A stretch of 64,000 nt of DNA from Sphingomonas faeni (GCF_024273235.1 NZ_JANBVH010000007.1:86338-150337), one strand, 5' to 3'. Positions 9,168-18,852 are shown, counted from the first letter of the stretch. The notes: a model not told the origin generated them from the sequence alone. Numbers and translations are program-made.

Positions 9168-10595
9168 TTAAGGTCCGCCCGACGTTGAACCGGCGTCCGC
9201 AGCCTCCCCTAAAAGAGCCCATTCCAGACGGAGGCGCCCGCCAGCGCTGCCGACCGCTGCCCTGCCGCCGCGCGCGGCAATGCCCTCGGCCACCGCGGTT
9301 CGCTGGCGCAACGTTCCGCCGCTCACGTCGAGCGTGCGGGCCAGCCGGACGGACACCCATTCCGCCTGATCGAGGGCGGCATCGTCGATCACGCCCGCCT
9401 TGATCGCGATATCCGGCAAGGCGACGTCGCCCGGCGGGGCAAGGGTCATATGCCAGTCGGGCACGGCGGCATCCGCCCGTCGCTCGAGGTCGCGATACCC
9501 CGCAATCCCCAGGCCGGGCAGCGGCGCCGCGGTGGCGCGTATCGTTCGCGCCGCGCCATCGACGATGACCGACGTGGCCGGAACCCCCGCGATCAGCGCG
9601 ACATCTGCGATCGCCCGGTCGCGGGCTCGGGCGGCGAGCAAGGCGTCGCCATTGCCGGCGCGGGCGATCTGCGCCGCCTCGACCGCGCCGGTTTCGGGAG
9701 AAATCCGGACCTGGTCGATATGGACGTCGACCGGTCGGGCCAGCCGCCGGCGCAGGTCCGCGGCGAGCTTGCGGTCCGCATCGGGCTCGATCCGCGGCGT
9801 CAGCATCACCGCCCGCACCCGGACCGGGGTGACGCCGTGGTCGATCTCGACCTGGCTCAGCCGCGCGCCTGCCGGAAAGTCTTCGCCCAGCGCATCGCGG
9901 ACCTGCCGCTGCGCGACCGCCTCGAAGGCGATCCTGCGCAGCCCGGCGCCGAGCGGGATCGACAGCACGCCGATCGCGACCGCGAACAGGACGAGCTGCA
10001 AGCCGGTATGGTGCGGCGACAAATGGCTGCCGAAGCCATAGCAGCGCGCGACCAGCGCCGCGGTCAGCGCGATCGTGATCGCATTGGTCAGGAACAGCAG
10101 CAACGCGCCGGAGAAGACGACCCAGTTCCACGTCGCGATACCGAAGCCGACCACCACCAGCGGCGGCATCAGGGCGATCGCGATCGCCACCCCGACGACC
10201 GTGCCGCCACGCCCGCGGATCAGCGCATAGCCGCCCGCGATCGCCGACAGCAGCGCGACGAGCAGGTCGAACAGCGTGGGCTGCGTTCGCCCGGCGATCT
10301 CGCTGGTGATCGTCTGGACCGGGGACAACAGGATCAGCGCCACCGACAAGGTGACCGCAATGACCGCCCCCAGCAAAAGCGCGGTCGCGGCGCGGCGAAT
10401 CTCGTGGAAATCGAGCGTGGCGATACCGAAACCGAGGCCGATGATCGGCATCATCAGCGGCGACAGCAGCATCGCGCCGATCAGCACCGCGACCGAGGGC
10501 ATGAGCAGGCCGAGCAGCGAGATTGCGGCGGAGATGACGATCAGGAACGCGTACCGGCCCGACCATCCGGCCTCCTCGGCGATCTGTCGCAGCAC
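9168..10595 (-). CDS. DUF389 multi-pass membrane protein
   Basis: A 475-residue protein matching the DUF389 layout: about six hydrophobic helices in residues 15-240, including SLLGLLMPSVAVLIGAMLLS and a long run near VVGVAIAIALMPPLVVVGFG, then a large soluble C-terminal part rich in Ala, Asp and Arg. The family is conserved in bacteria and archaea and has no settled function; transport has been suggested. It stands alone, without an obvious operon partner. Confidence 0.8.
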   Translation of the reverse strand: MLRQIAEEAGWSGRYAFLIVISAAISLLGLLMPSVAVLIGAMLLSPLMMPIIGLGFGIATLDFHEIRRAATALLLGAVIAVTLSVALILLSPVQTITSEIAGRTQPTLFDLLVALLSAIAGGYALIRGRGGTVVGVAIAIALMPPLVVVGFGIATWNWVVFSGALLLFLTNAITIALTAALVARCYGFGSHLSPHHTGLQLVLFAVAIGVLSIPLGAGLRRIAFEAVAQRQVRDALGEDFPAGARLSQVEIDHGVTPVRVRAVMLTPRIEPDADRKLAADLRRRLARPVDVHIDQVRISPETGAVEAAQIARAGNGDALLAARARDRAIADVALIAGVPATSVIVDGAARTIRATAAPLPGLGIAGYRDLERRADAAVPDWHMTLAPPGDVALPDIAIKAGVIDDAALDQAEWVSVRLARTLDVSGGTLRQRTAVAEGIAARGGRAAVGSAGGRLRLEWALLGEAADAGSTSGGP

Positions 10596-10793
10596 GGATC
10601 GACTCCCTGCGTCGCGCCGTGCCTCGCCAGCGCCAGCCAGGTTCGGGGCAGCGCGAGGACTCCCGTGGGTTTCACATCGATGGGAAGGCCTCCGTCATGG
10701 CGAACGTTTTCGAAGCGACCCTGATACAGCTTCTCGACGCGGACCCAATGGCTTGCGCCACCGCTTTCGGGCATTCCATCGGCTGACGCGCTC

Positions 10794-10826
10794 AAAAAAA
10801 ATGGGCCGGATCCGAAGATCCGACCC
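10794..10826 (-). terminator. Strong intrinsic terminator of the second TonB receptor
   Basis: On the minus strand a 10-bp stem (GGGTCGGATC / GATCCGGCCC, one G-U pair) with a TTCG tetraloop is followed by a run of eight T. It lies about 30 bases after the receptor stop codon and is the clearest rho-independent terminator in the window. Confidence 0.9.
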
Positions 10827-10856
10827 AGTGGGGAGAAACGCCTGAAGTGCGGCGGA

Positions 10857-13691
10857 TCAGAAGGTGATGCGCGCCACGCCGCTGATCTGGCGATCGCTCA
10901 TGATAGAATCGCGCGGCCGGGTGGTGATGCCGTAATAGGTCGACCGCACGGTGTTGGTGAGGTTGGTCCCGTTCAGCGTCAGCGACAGACGCGGCGTCAC
11001 ATTGGCGGTGATCGACGCATCCAGCTGCCCCGACGCCTTCTGGAACTGCGGCAAATTGCCGGTGCCGTTTGCCGACGTCGTCACCAGGAACTCGCTGCGC
11101 CAATTATAGGCGACGCGGGCGGAAACGATCCCGCGCTCGTAGATGCCGATCAGGTTGTAATTATACTTCGACAGCCCCTCGAGCGACAATTGCGTCACCG
11201 GACCGTCGCTGGCCGGGCTCGGCGCCTCGGAGTCGACGAAGGTGAAGTTCGCCTGGACGCCAAGACCGGCGAGCGGCCCCGGCAGGAAGTCGAAGAACTG
11301 CTGATACGCGACTTCGGCGCCCTTCACCTTGGCCTTGGCGGCGTTGCTGTAGGTGGTGACGTCGTAGGTCGCGGTGACGCCATCGGTGAAGGTGACGTCG
11401 CGGGGCGTGATGACCGTCTGGATGTAGTTCGAGATATCCTTGTAGAACCCGGCAATCGTCAGCGATCCGGTCTTGGCGAAATACCATTCGAGCGAAGCGT
11501 CGAAATTGGTCGACTTCATCGGCTTGAGATACGGATTGCCGGTCGAGGTCACGTGCTGCTGGTCGATCTGCGCGGTGCCGGGCTCGGTGATCGTCAGGCT
11601 CGGATTGAGCTGGTTGAAGTTCGGGCGCGAGATGTTCTTCGACGCGGCAAAGCGCAGCTGGAGACGGTCGGTCAGGCGCCCGCGCACGTTGAGGCTCGGC
11701 AGGACCGACGTGTACTGGTTCGCCTCGTTCACCTCGGTGAAGGTCGGCGCCGCGGTCGACTGGGTGCCGTCGGGCGCGGTGATCAGGTCGACCTGCTGGT
11801 AGAAGCCCGATACCGCGACCTTGCTCTGGACCACGCGCACGCCGAGGTTGCCGTCGATCGGCACCGGCAGGTCGTCCGCCTTGAAGAACGCAGCGGCATA
11901 GCCGGTATAGGTCTTCTGCGCCTGCGTGTTGGTCCCGCTCGGCACATAGCCCGGCGTGGTCGTGATACCGAGCGACTCCCGCGTATCGTCGTAGTTCAGG
12001 ACCGTCGGCAGCGAGAAGGCCTGGATATCGCCAAACAGATCGGCCTGCCCGCGGAAGAAGCCGCTGAGGTCGACATAGCGCAGGTTGGTCGCAGCGCCGG
12101 TCAGCCCGGTATAGCGATAGCCGGTATCGCTGGTCCGGTTGCGGCGGTCCGCGAACCGGAAGCCGGCCTTGATCGAGCTCAGGATGCCCCCGTCGAAGCG
12201 GTATTCGCCGTCCAGGCGACCGACCTTGTCGGTACCCTTCGAGTTGTTGAGGTTATCCAGGTAAAAGCCCTTGCTGTAGGTCGCGGGGTTCGCGAGCCCA
12301 TCGGCGGACGTGATCTGGAACGACGGGATCTCGCCCGAGATGTCCTGCGTCAACGTGGTGGCGACGCCGCTCAATCCGACGATCGAGTTCAGGTTGTCGG
12401 TCTTGGAATCGACATATTGGAGATCGCCGGTGATCGTCAGATTGGCGGTCGGCTTCCACTTGCCGTTGAGCGAGTAATCGGTCGTGACCGAATGGCGCGA
12501 ACCGAGCGAGGTGTTGTTGCCGATCGGGACGTCGGTGAACGTGCCGCTCTGGAAATCGCCGTTCGGTGCATAGGTGAACGGCGCGCCGGCGAGCGGCGTG
12601 ATCGATGCGCCGCTGGTGTACGCGAAGTAGCTGTAGCCATAGGACCGCAGCTTGTAATCGTTGCGGAAGACCTCGCCGGTGAATTCCAGCGTATCGGTCG
12701 GCCGCCACTGGAGCGACACGTCGATGCCGAGGCGACGACGGTCGCCGAACACCTCGCCGATGCCGGTGCCGTGGGGGAGCGTCGTGGTCTGGCCGGTACG
12801 CCCGAGCAGCGCGGCGGTCGCGACATCGGAAGGACTGTTCGGCGTTCCGTCCGCCTTCAGGCTTTCATCGAGCGTGTAGAACGGCTCGGTCGAGATCGTG
12901 TCCTGCCGGAAATTCGTCTTCTGATACGACGCGCTGGCGAGAATGCCGATCTCGCCGATGCCGGTGTTCCAGCGATCGCTGACCAGCAGCGACGCCGCCG
13001 GCTGGCTCTTCTTGATCAGGTCGTAATAGGTGTTCGTCACCGCACCCGAGATCTTGAAGCCATCGAAATCGAACGGCTTGCGCGTGCGGAAGTTGATCGT
13101 GCCGCTCAGCTGATCCTCGATCAGGTCCGCCGACGGGTTCTTGTAGACGTCGATCCCGGCGAGCAGCTCGGACGGCACGTCCTCGAGGCTCAGCGCGTTG
13201 CTCGAACCGCTCGCGGTGAAGATGTCGCGACCGTTCAGCTCGGTGCGGACCTGCGTCAGGCCGCGGATCGCGACCGAGCTGCCTTCGCCGAAATTGCGCT
13301 GGATCTGGATGCCCGAGATGCGCTGCAAGGCTTCGGCGATGTTGCGGTCGGGCAATTTGCCGATGTCTTCGGCGACGATCGAGTCGACGATCTGCGCCGA
13401 ATTGCGCTTGATGTTCTGGGCGGACTGAAGGCTTGCGCGGACGCCGGTGACGACGATGTCGTCTCCAGCCGCAGGTGTTTCGGGAGCCGGGTCGATGGAC
13501 TGGCCCTGGTCGCCGCTCGGGGCAATGGTACCGCTATTCTGCTGCGCATCCGCGATCGGCGCAGGGGCCGTCTGCGCTGCACCCGTCTGCGCTTGCGCCG
13601 CCGAGCCCATCAGCATGATCGCCAGCAGCGACACCGTCGTGTTGAGATTGCCGATCCTGCCGACCGCAGTGGGTGTCCACGAACCCTTCAT
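10857..13691 (-). CDS. TonB-dependent receptor, Xanthomonas/Caulobacter carbohydrate type
   Basis: A 944-residue receptor. The signal peptide (LLAIMLMGSAAQAQ) is followed by a linker, a TonB box DDIVVTGVRASL, and a plug containing IVAEDIGKLPDRNIAEALQRI and VAIRGLTQVRTELNGRD, which is the pattern of the TIGR01782-type receptors associated with carbohydrate uptake. The barrel ends in GVARITF. Two adjacent ATGs (13694, 13691) follow AGGAGAGT; the second has better spacing. It is divergent from a fucosidase and a beta-galactosidase, so import of a fucosylated or galactosylated glycan is a reasonable inference. The open frame continues upstream, but that part has no protein-like features. Confidence 0.88.
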   Translation of the reverse strand: MKGSWTPTAVGRIGNLNTTVSLLAIMLMGSAAQAQTGAAQTAPAPIADAQQNSGTIAPSGDQGQSIDPAPETPAAGDDIVVTGVRASLQSAQNIKRNSAQIVDSIVAEDIGKLPDRNIAEALQRISGIQIQRNFGEGSSVAIRGLTQVRTELNGRDIFTASGSSNALSLEDVPSELLAGIDVYKNPSADLIEDQLSGTINFRTRKPFDFDGFKISGAVTNTYYDLIKKSQPAASLLVSDRWNTGIGEIGILASASYQKTNFRQDTISTEPFYTLDESLKADGTPNSPSDVATAALLGRTGQTTTLPHGTGIGEVFGDRRRLGIDVSLQWRPTDTLEFTGEVFRNDYKLRSYGYSYFAYTSGASITPLAGAPFTYAPNGDFQSGTFTDVPIGNNTSLGSRHSVTTDYSLNGKWKPTANLTITGDLQYVDSKTDNLNSIVGLSGVATTLTQDISGEIPSFQITSADGLANPATYSKGFYLDNLNNSKGTDKVGRLDGEYRFDGGILSSIKAGFRFADRRNRTSDTGYRYTGLTGAATNLRYVDLSGFFRGQADLFGDIQAFSLPTVLNYDDTRESLGITTTPGYVPSGTNTQAQKTYTGYAAAFFKADDLPVPIDGNLGVRVVQSKVAVSGFYQQVDLITAPDGTQSTAAPTFTEVNEANQYTSVLPSLNVRGRLTDRLQLRFAASKNISRPNFNQLNPSLTITEPGTAQIDQQHVTSTGNPYLKPMKSTNFDASLEWYFAKTGSLTIAGFYKDISNYIQTVITPRDVTFTDGVTATYDVTTYSNAAKAKVKGAEVAYQQFFDFLPGPLAGLGVQANFTFVDSEAPSPASDGPVTQLSLEGLSKYNYNLIGIYERGIVSARVAYNWRSEFLVTTSANGTGNLPQFQKASGQLDASITANVTPRLSLTLNGTNLTNTVRSTYYGITTRPRDSIMSDRQISGVARITF

Positions 13692-13694
13692 CAT

Positions 13695-14204
13695 ACTCTC
13701 CTTCAGCAGGTCGGACGCTACGGCCGCCTGTGTTTGCCTTACGAATTCCGCTCGCGGAGATCCGCAGACGTATCGTGGCGGGCCGCCTACATCACGATTA
13801 AACTGATTTATATGCTTATTCGAATTACGCCGACAATTTCGCCGGAAGGCTGGCAAAAATGTCGCACAATGTGGAATTTGCGGCGGTCCAACGCGGGGCA
13901 TGAGGACGCGTTCGGGCAAACCTCGCTGAGGCTGATTTGCTTGTTCGCAGTGCGGTTGGCGCAAAATGGCCAATTCGGGCCTTGTGAACGTCGCCAGTTT
14001 ATGCGGTTGCCGAACCCGTTGCGATATAATCGGCAAACCCATGTGCGCCCATGGTTTTTTCCGAGGCGATGTCTGAACAGCCTTCGCCACGCTAACGACA
14101 GGACTTGCAATTGTAGGACTTAATCGCGAAGCTCGGCCAGCTCGTCGTTGGTAAGGGATCGTCGCCTATTAGCGGCCCCGCCGGCCTCTGGCAGGGAGAG
14201 GCGG
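13695..14204. other. Divergent control region of the glycan locus
   Basis: About 510 bases between the receptor and fucosidase genes, with an AT-rich stretch at 13796-13850 and a TATAAT at 14025-14030. I could not match a convincing -35 box or a regulator operator. No protein gene is evident. Confidence 0.4.
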
Positions 14205-15764
14205 ATGGTAACGTTCAACAAGCGCGAGATATTGGGAGCGCCACTGGCAGCAGCGCTTGGTCTCGAGGGAATGTCTCGGGCCGCAAACCGCGTCGCGGCC
14301 GGGGGGGCGCAGCCGACCAATCTCGGCATCACGCCCGGAAAATTCGAACCGACGGCGCAGTCGCTTGCCGGATATCGCGCACCCGACTGGTTTCGCGACG
14401 CCAAGTTCGGCATCTGGGCGCATTGGGGACCGCAGGCCGTGCCGAGCCAGGGCGACTGGTACGCGCGCTTCATGTACGTCCCCGGTCACCCGCATTACGA
14501 TCATCACGTCAAGACCTACGGCCACCCCTCCAAGGTCGGCTACAAGGACATCATCCCGCTGTGGCGCGCGGAGAAGTTCGATCCCGATGCGCTTGCCGCC
14601 CGCTATGCCGCCGCTGGCGCGCGCTACCTCGTCTCGATGGGCGTACACCACGACAATTTCGACCTGTGGCGGTCGAAGCATCACCGCTGGAACGCGGTGG
14701 CGATGGGCCCGAAGCGCGATATCGTCGGCGAATGGAAGGCGGCCGCCACGCGGCGCGGCCTTCGCTTCGGGGTGTCCGAGCATCTCGGTGCAAGCTATAG
14801 CTGGTGGTATCCCAACCACCTCTACGATCAGTTCTGGCCTAAACTGGGCCTTGCCTATGACGGCGCCGACCCGCGCTATGCGGATCTCTATCACACCAAC
14901 CGCGACGAGCCGTTCATCAACACCCCCGCGAGCTGGTACACGACCAACCCGACATATCACGCGATGTGGTTCGACCGAATTCGCGACCTGATCGACAGCT
15001 ACCAGCCCGACCTGCTCTATTCGGACGGCGGCCTGCCGTTCGGCGAAGTCGGACGCTCGCTGCTCGCGCATTTCTTCAACAGCAGCATGGCGCGCAACGG
15101 GAAGCTCGAGGCGGTCTACAACTGCAAGGATACGGGCTCGGGCGCGTTCAGCACGGACTGGGCGGTGCAGGACGTCGAGCGCGGCGTCTTGAAGGGTATC
15201 AACCCACACCCCTGGCAGACCGATACCTCGAACGGCGACTGGTTCTTCAACCGGACCGACACCTACAAGACCACCGACGAGGTCGTCGCGATGCTCGCCG
15301 ACGTCGTCAGCAAGAACGGCAACCTGCTGCTGAACGTCGTGATGCACGGCGACGGCAGCCTGCCCCCCGAGTCCGACCGGTTGTTGACCGATCTGGCGCC
15401 GTGGATGGCCGCCAATGGCGAGGCGATCCACGGCACGCGTCCGTGGAAAGTCTACGGCGAGGGCCCGACGACCGCCGTCGCGGGCGCGTTTGCGGAAAAG
15501 ACGAGTTACACGCCGCAGGACATCCGCTTCACGACGAAGGGCGAGACGCTGTATGCGATCACGCTCGGCATGCCGCGGGGGCAGACCGTCATCACGTCGC
15601 TCGCCCAGTCCAACCCGCACGAACGACGCCGGGTACGCGGGGTGCGCCTGCTCGGCCGTCCCGGCGGCGTCACGTTCCGCCAGACCGGGCAGGCGCTGGT
15701 GATCGATCTACCCGCGACCTTGCCGACGCGACACGCCAGCGCGTTCGCGATCGATTTCGCCTGA
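14205..15764 (+). CDS. Alpha-L-fucosidase, GH29 family
   Basis: A 519-residue predicted exo-alpha-L-fucosidase. The N-terminus (KREILGAPLAAALGLEG) resembles an export signal with a single Arg. GH29 hallmarks follow: WFRDAKFGIWAHWGPQA, YAAAGARYLVSMGVHHDNFDLW, and LLYSDGGLPFGEVG, whose Asp aligns with the family nucleophile. NGNLLLNVVMHGDGSLP is the usual end of the catalytic barrel, and the tail is a beta-sandwich. The ATG has GGGAGAGG in front. It is followed after about 60 bases by a GH42 enzyme and is divergent from a TonB receptor, together forming a small glycan-use locus. Confidence 0.85.
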   Translation: MVTFNKREILGAPLAAALGLEGMSRAANRVAAGGAQPTNLGITPGKFEPTAQSLAGYRAPDWFRDAKFGIWAHWGPQAVPSQGDWYARFMYVPGHPHYDHHVKTYGHPSKVGYKDIIPLWRAEKFDPDALAARYAAAGARYLVSMGVHHDNFDLWRSKHHRWNAVAMGPKRDIVGEWKAAATRRGLRFGVSEHLGASYSWWYPNHLYDQFWPKLGLAYDGADPRYADLYHTNRDEPFINTPASWYTTNPTYHAMWFDRIRDLIDSYQPDLLYSDGGLPFGEVGRSLLAHFFNSSMARNGKLEAVYNCKDTGSGAFSTDWAVQDVERGVLKGINPHPWQTDTSNGDWFFNRTDTYKTTDEVVAMLADVVSKNGNLLLNVVMHGDGSLPPESDRLLTDLAPWMAANGEAIHGTRPWKVYGEGPTTAVAGAFAEKTSYTPQDIRFTTKGETLYAITLGMPRGQTVITSLAQSNPHERRRVRGVRLLGRPGGVTFRQTGQALVIDLPATLPTRHASAFAIDFA

Positions 15765-15823
15765 CCAGAATACCGCACGTGCACGATGTGCGCGTCGATC
15801 GAACACGAGCTTGGAGAGGCTAT

Positions 15824-17899
15824 TTGAAACACCCACTGATCCGCGCCCTGCGTTTTGCGATGCTCGCGGCTGCAACGCTGTCGGTACCGCTTGCCGGCAT
15901 CGTTCCAGCGCAGGCGCAGAGCGCCGCCGGGCATCCCGACTGGCCCGGCCGCGGCGACCTGTTCGTCGGCGCCTGCTACCAGCCGATCGACCGTTCGCCC
16001 GAGCAGATCCGCCAGGACATCGCGATCATGAAGAAGGCCGGGTTCACCATGGTCCGGATGGGCGACCTGTCCTGGGATTCGTTCGAACCGCAGGAAGGCC
16101 ATTTCACCTTCGAGTGGTTCGACCAGATCCTCGACCAGATGCACGCCGCCGGGATCAGGGTGCTGCTCGACATTCCCGGCCAGCCCGCCCCGACCTGGCT
16201 TCACAAGACATACCCCGGCGTCGACCTCGTCACGCAGGACGGTGTTCGGCGCAACGCGGCGACGCGCTATTGGGACAATATCAGCGATCCCGATTATCGC
16301 CGCCTGGTCCGGCGGCTCGCCGAGCAGATGCTCAAGCGGTACGCGCATAATCCCGCGGTGATCGCGGTCGGCTACACCAACGAGATCGGCAACGGCCAGA
16401 TGTCGTATTCGCCGGCCGATCGGCAACGCTTCGTCGGTTGGCTGCAGAAGAAATACGGGACGATCGCCGCCCTCAACACGGCCTGGGCGACGCAGCGTTG
16501 GTCGCGTCGGATCAACAGCTGGGACGAGGTCGACCTTCCCTATGGCAATGGCCCCGGACCGAACGAGCGCAATCTCGATCTCCGCCGCTTCTGGTCCGAC
16601 GACACGATCGGCGCGCTCACCGACCTCGAAGCGGTGCGGAAACAATACGCGCCCAACCTGCCCGTCGCGTCGAATTTCTGGCCCGACGCGTGGACCAAGG
16701 GGTTCGACTATCTACGATCGTGGGAGAAGGTTTCGACCTATGGCGGCCAGGGCTTCTATCCCGGCGAGCCGCTCGGCGCGGCGCTCGACGTGTCGCGCAA
16801 CCGCGCCGGGCACGATACGCCGATGTGGCTGAACGAGTTCACCGCAGGCGGCGGCGGCTATTACGGCACGCCGGGCCGGTCGCGGATGTGGGCCTATTTC
16901 GGGCTGATCTATTATGCGCAGACGTTCCTCGCCTGGACGTTCAACTCGCATAGCGGTGGCGAGGAACAGGGGCTGTTCGGGCTGGTCGATCATGATGGCC
17001 GCCCGTCGTGGAAGGTCGGCGAGTTCGGCCAGATCGCCAGCGAATTCACCAAGCTGAAGTCGATGGGCTTCCCCCGCTACCGCAAGCCCGAGGTGGCGAT
17101 CGCCTATTCCTTCCAGACCAACTGGCTGACCTCGCCCCCGCCGGGGCCGAACACGATGCAGGAATATTTCAAGACCAGCTATCCCGACCAGGCCAAGGCC
17201 GCGCTTGCACCGCTGTTCGCCGACAACATCGACACCGCGGTGATCGACATCGGTCACGACGCGATCGACCGCTACAAGCTCGTGATCCTGCCGAGCGCGT
17301 ACATGATGGACAAGGAAACCGCCGAGGCCGTGCGGCGCTATGTCGCGAATGGCGGGACGGTGATCATGACCGGCTATTCCGCCAAGGTCGACGAGACCGG
17401 CAAATGGTTCGAGACGCCCCTGCCCGGTCGGCTGACCGATGTGTTCGGTGTGCGGACCAACGAATTCTACCGCGCCGAACAGCCGCTGAAGGTCATGTTC
17501 GACGGCAAGGAGCAGACTGGTAGCGATCCCTATTACGAAGTGCTCGAACCGAGCACGGCCAAGCCGCTGGCGATGTTCACCAACACGCCCAGGCCAAGCC
17601 CGGCGATCACCGTCAACCGCTTCGGCAAGGGCCGGGCGATCTACCTCGCGACCGCCGCGCAAGCAGCGTTTCTCGATCCGCTGGTCCGCTCGCTCTACGC
17701 CGAACTCGGGATCGAGCGCGGCCCTGTCACCCCGCCGGGGGTGGTCGCACGCGTCGTCGACGGGCGGACGCTGTACGTCAACACCGGCACCACACCCGCG
17801 AGCGTCGCCGTAGACGGAACCAAGCGCGACATGCTGACGGGCGCCGCCTATGCCGGAAAGATCGATCTCGCCCCGTACGGCGTAGCGTTCGTGCAATGA
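15824..17899 (+). CDS. Beta-galactosidase, GH42 family (exported)
   Basis: A 691-residue glycosidase with a signal peptide (MLAAATLSVPLAGIVPAQAQ). The TTG start is chosen from GGAGAGG seven bases upstream and the position of the signal; no ATG fits. GH42 features include GACYQPIDRS at the barrel start, GYTNEIGNG carrying the acid/base Glu, and WLNEFTAGG carrying the nucleophile Glu, then a beta-galactosidase trimerisation domain (GGTVIMTGYSAKVDETG). It is predicted to release beta-linked galactose, alongside the fucosidase just upstream. The annotated frame is open further upstream only because it is antisense-free GC-rich sequence inside the fucosidase gene. Confidence 0.85.
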   Translation: MKHPLIRALRFAMLAAATLSVPLAGIVPAQAQSAAGHPDWPGRGDLFVGACYQPIDRSPEQIRQDIAIMKKAGFTMVRMGDLSWDSFEPQEGHFTFEWFDQILDQMHAAGIRVLLDIPGQPAPTWLHKTYPGVDLVTQDGVRRNAATRYWDNISDPDYRRLVRRLAEQMLKRYAHNPAVIAVGYTNEIGNGQMSYSPADRQRFVGWLQKKYGTIAALNTAWATQRWSRRINSWDEVDLPYGNGPGPNERNLDLRRFWSDDTIGALTDLEAVRKQYAPNLPVASNFWPDAWTKGFDYLRSWEKVSTYGGQGFYPGEPLGAALDVSRNRAGHDTPMWLNEFTAGGGGYYGTPGRSRMWAYFGLIYYAQTFLAWTFNSHSGGEEQGLFGLVDHDGRPSWKVGEFGQIASEFTKLKSMGFPRYRKPEVAIAYSFQTNWLTSPPPGPNTMQEYFKTSYPDQAKAALAPLFADNIDTAVIDIGHDAIDRYKLVILPSAYMMDKETAEAVRRYVANGGTVIMTGYSAKVDETGKWFETPLPGRLTDVFGVRTNEFYRAEQPLKVMFDGKEQTGSDPYYEVLEPSTAKPLAMFTNTPRPSPAITVNRFGKGRAIYLATAAQAAFLDPLVRSLYAELGIERGPVTPPGVVARVVDGRTLYVNTGTTPASVAVDGTKRDMLTGAAYAGKIDLAPYGVAFVQ

Positions 17900-18241
17900 T
17901 TCCGAAGATCCGTTGCGACTGCTCGCGGACCACGATGCCGCCTGCGAATGTCCACATGACCATCGCCGCCTACAGTCGCGCGATCCGACCGTTCAACGTA
18001 CGCATCCGATAGAGGCCGCAGGTTGACGGCTCGTGGAGCCGGCGCGCTTCAGACCGGTCCTTCGCCTGACCGGCAAGGCGGCCGCTACCGGAGGCGTACC
18101 GTTCACCCCTCCTGCCCCGTCCGATACCGGGGTTGGAGGTTGGGTGGATATCGAACGTCGGACTGACGCGCGGCATCCGCTTGGGGCTTGCGATTAAACA
18201 CGACGCAGCGAAACGCGCAGGTCAGCGCCAGAAACGACGAC

Positions 18242-18267
18242 AGCCCCGGAGCTTGCGCTACGGGGCT
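18242..18267 (-). terminator. Hairpin downstream of the tRNA-like relic
   Basis: AGCCCCG and CGGGGCT pair over 7 bases with an inner AGC/GCT stem. It lies immediately 3' of the tRNA-like sequence on the minus strand, the position of a tRNA transcript terminator. There is no T tract. Confidence 0.45.
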
Positions 18268-18284
18268 AGGAGTGTCGTCGAAGA

Positions 18285-18350
18285 TGGTTGCGGGGACAGG
18301 ATTTGACCGCTGTAGAACTCGATTTTGCCTGACGAGAAGCGCCATCGTGT
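18285..18350 (-). pseudogene. Degenerate tRNA-Met-like sequence
   Basis: Read on the plus strand, TGGTTGCGGGGACAGGATTTGA matches the reverse complement of a tRNA acceptor and T arm (CCA end included, TTCGAAT-loop region altered), and GCCTGACGAG at 18327 matches the anticodon/D side of an alphaproteobacterial tRNA-Met. The interval between them is about three bases short and the anticodon loop is lost. It cannot fold as a functional tRNA and looks like a decayed copy or an old integration scar. Confidence 0.5.
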
Positions 18351-18461
18351 CACCCGCCACGGTGGTTTAGTAGACGACTTAACAGAGCTATTTTCCGAGA
18401 TTTTTGGGGAACGTCTTGGGGCCCAAACGCTTCAAAATCCCGAAGTTGTAAGGACGTGAAA

Positions 18462-18662
18462 ATGGCAGATGACAAGAGCAAGACAGACGGCCGTGATCGC
18501 AGCCGTGTTTCGGGTAGCGAACCATACGAGGTCGAGTATTTCGCCCAGAAGCATGGACTGAGTGCGCAGCAGGCGCGTGACTAGATTGCCGAGGTCGGGA
18601 ACGACCGTGAGAAGCTCGACGCTGCCGCTGGCAAGGTAAACGGTCAACGCGGTAGCGCCTGA
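18462..18662 (+). pseudogene. DUF3606 small protein with in-frame stop
   Basis: Starting at an ATG with AAGGACG upstream, the frame reads MADDKSKTDGRDRSRVSGSE and continues as a DUF3606-type protein (YEVEYFAQKHGLSAQQARD) until a TAG at 18582-18584, then resumes IAEVGNDREKLDAAAG to a TGA. Intact DUF3606 proteins are about 55-70 residues, and the total of 66 codons fits. The stop replaces a hydrophobic residue, often Leu, in the central helix. Family members are linked to general stress conditions. Either the gene is broken or the stop is suppressed. Confidence 0.7.
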
Positions 18663-18852
18663 CCACCGGCAAGGTGCAGCCCCATCACGTCAAAATGAGC
18701 AGACGTCACGGCCCTGCAATAGCCTGAGCGCGACGCTCGAGTTCATGAGGAATGGCGACGTGCTCATGCAAGTTGGAGCGGCGCTGGATGGGCTGACAAA
18801 GCCGACGCATTTGAAGTTCGAAGTGTGATGATCGCGCGCGCCGGCCCGACAA

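Larger units (their letters stand above)
17900..18461. other. Gene-poor stretch with tRNA relic
   Basis: About 560 bases with no supported protein gene. It holds the tRNA-Met-like relic and the neighbouring hairpin listed separately. The final bases carry AAGGACG, the ribosome site of the broken DUF3606 gene. Confidence 0.5.

Noticed and set aside
8509..10566. 685-codon minus-strand frame through the DUF389 and beta-lactamase genes
   Set aside because: It lies in another frame of two recognisable genes and shows no domain of its own.
10541..10795. Minus-strand 84-codon frame between DUF389 and the receptor terminator
   Set aside because: No ribosome site, no recognisable family, and half of it overlaps the DUF389 start.
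11190..14123. 977-codon frame antisense to the second TonB receptor
   Set aside because: Same cause; the encoded composition is not protein-like and the receptor on the other strand is certain.
18103..18360. 85-codon minus-strand frame over the tRNA-like relic
   Set aside because: It includes the tRNA relic and hairpin, so its sequence is better explained as structural RNA remains.
18390..18430. Possible EcfG (general stress) promoter before the DUF3606 gene: GGAAC followed by CGCTTC
   Set aside because: The spacing is about 15 and the -10 part does not match CGTT, so I do not claim it.
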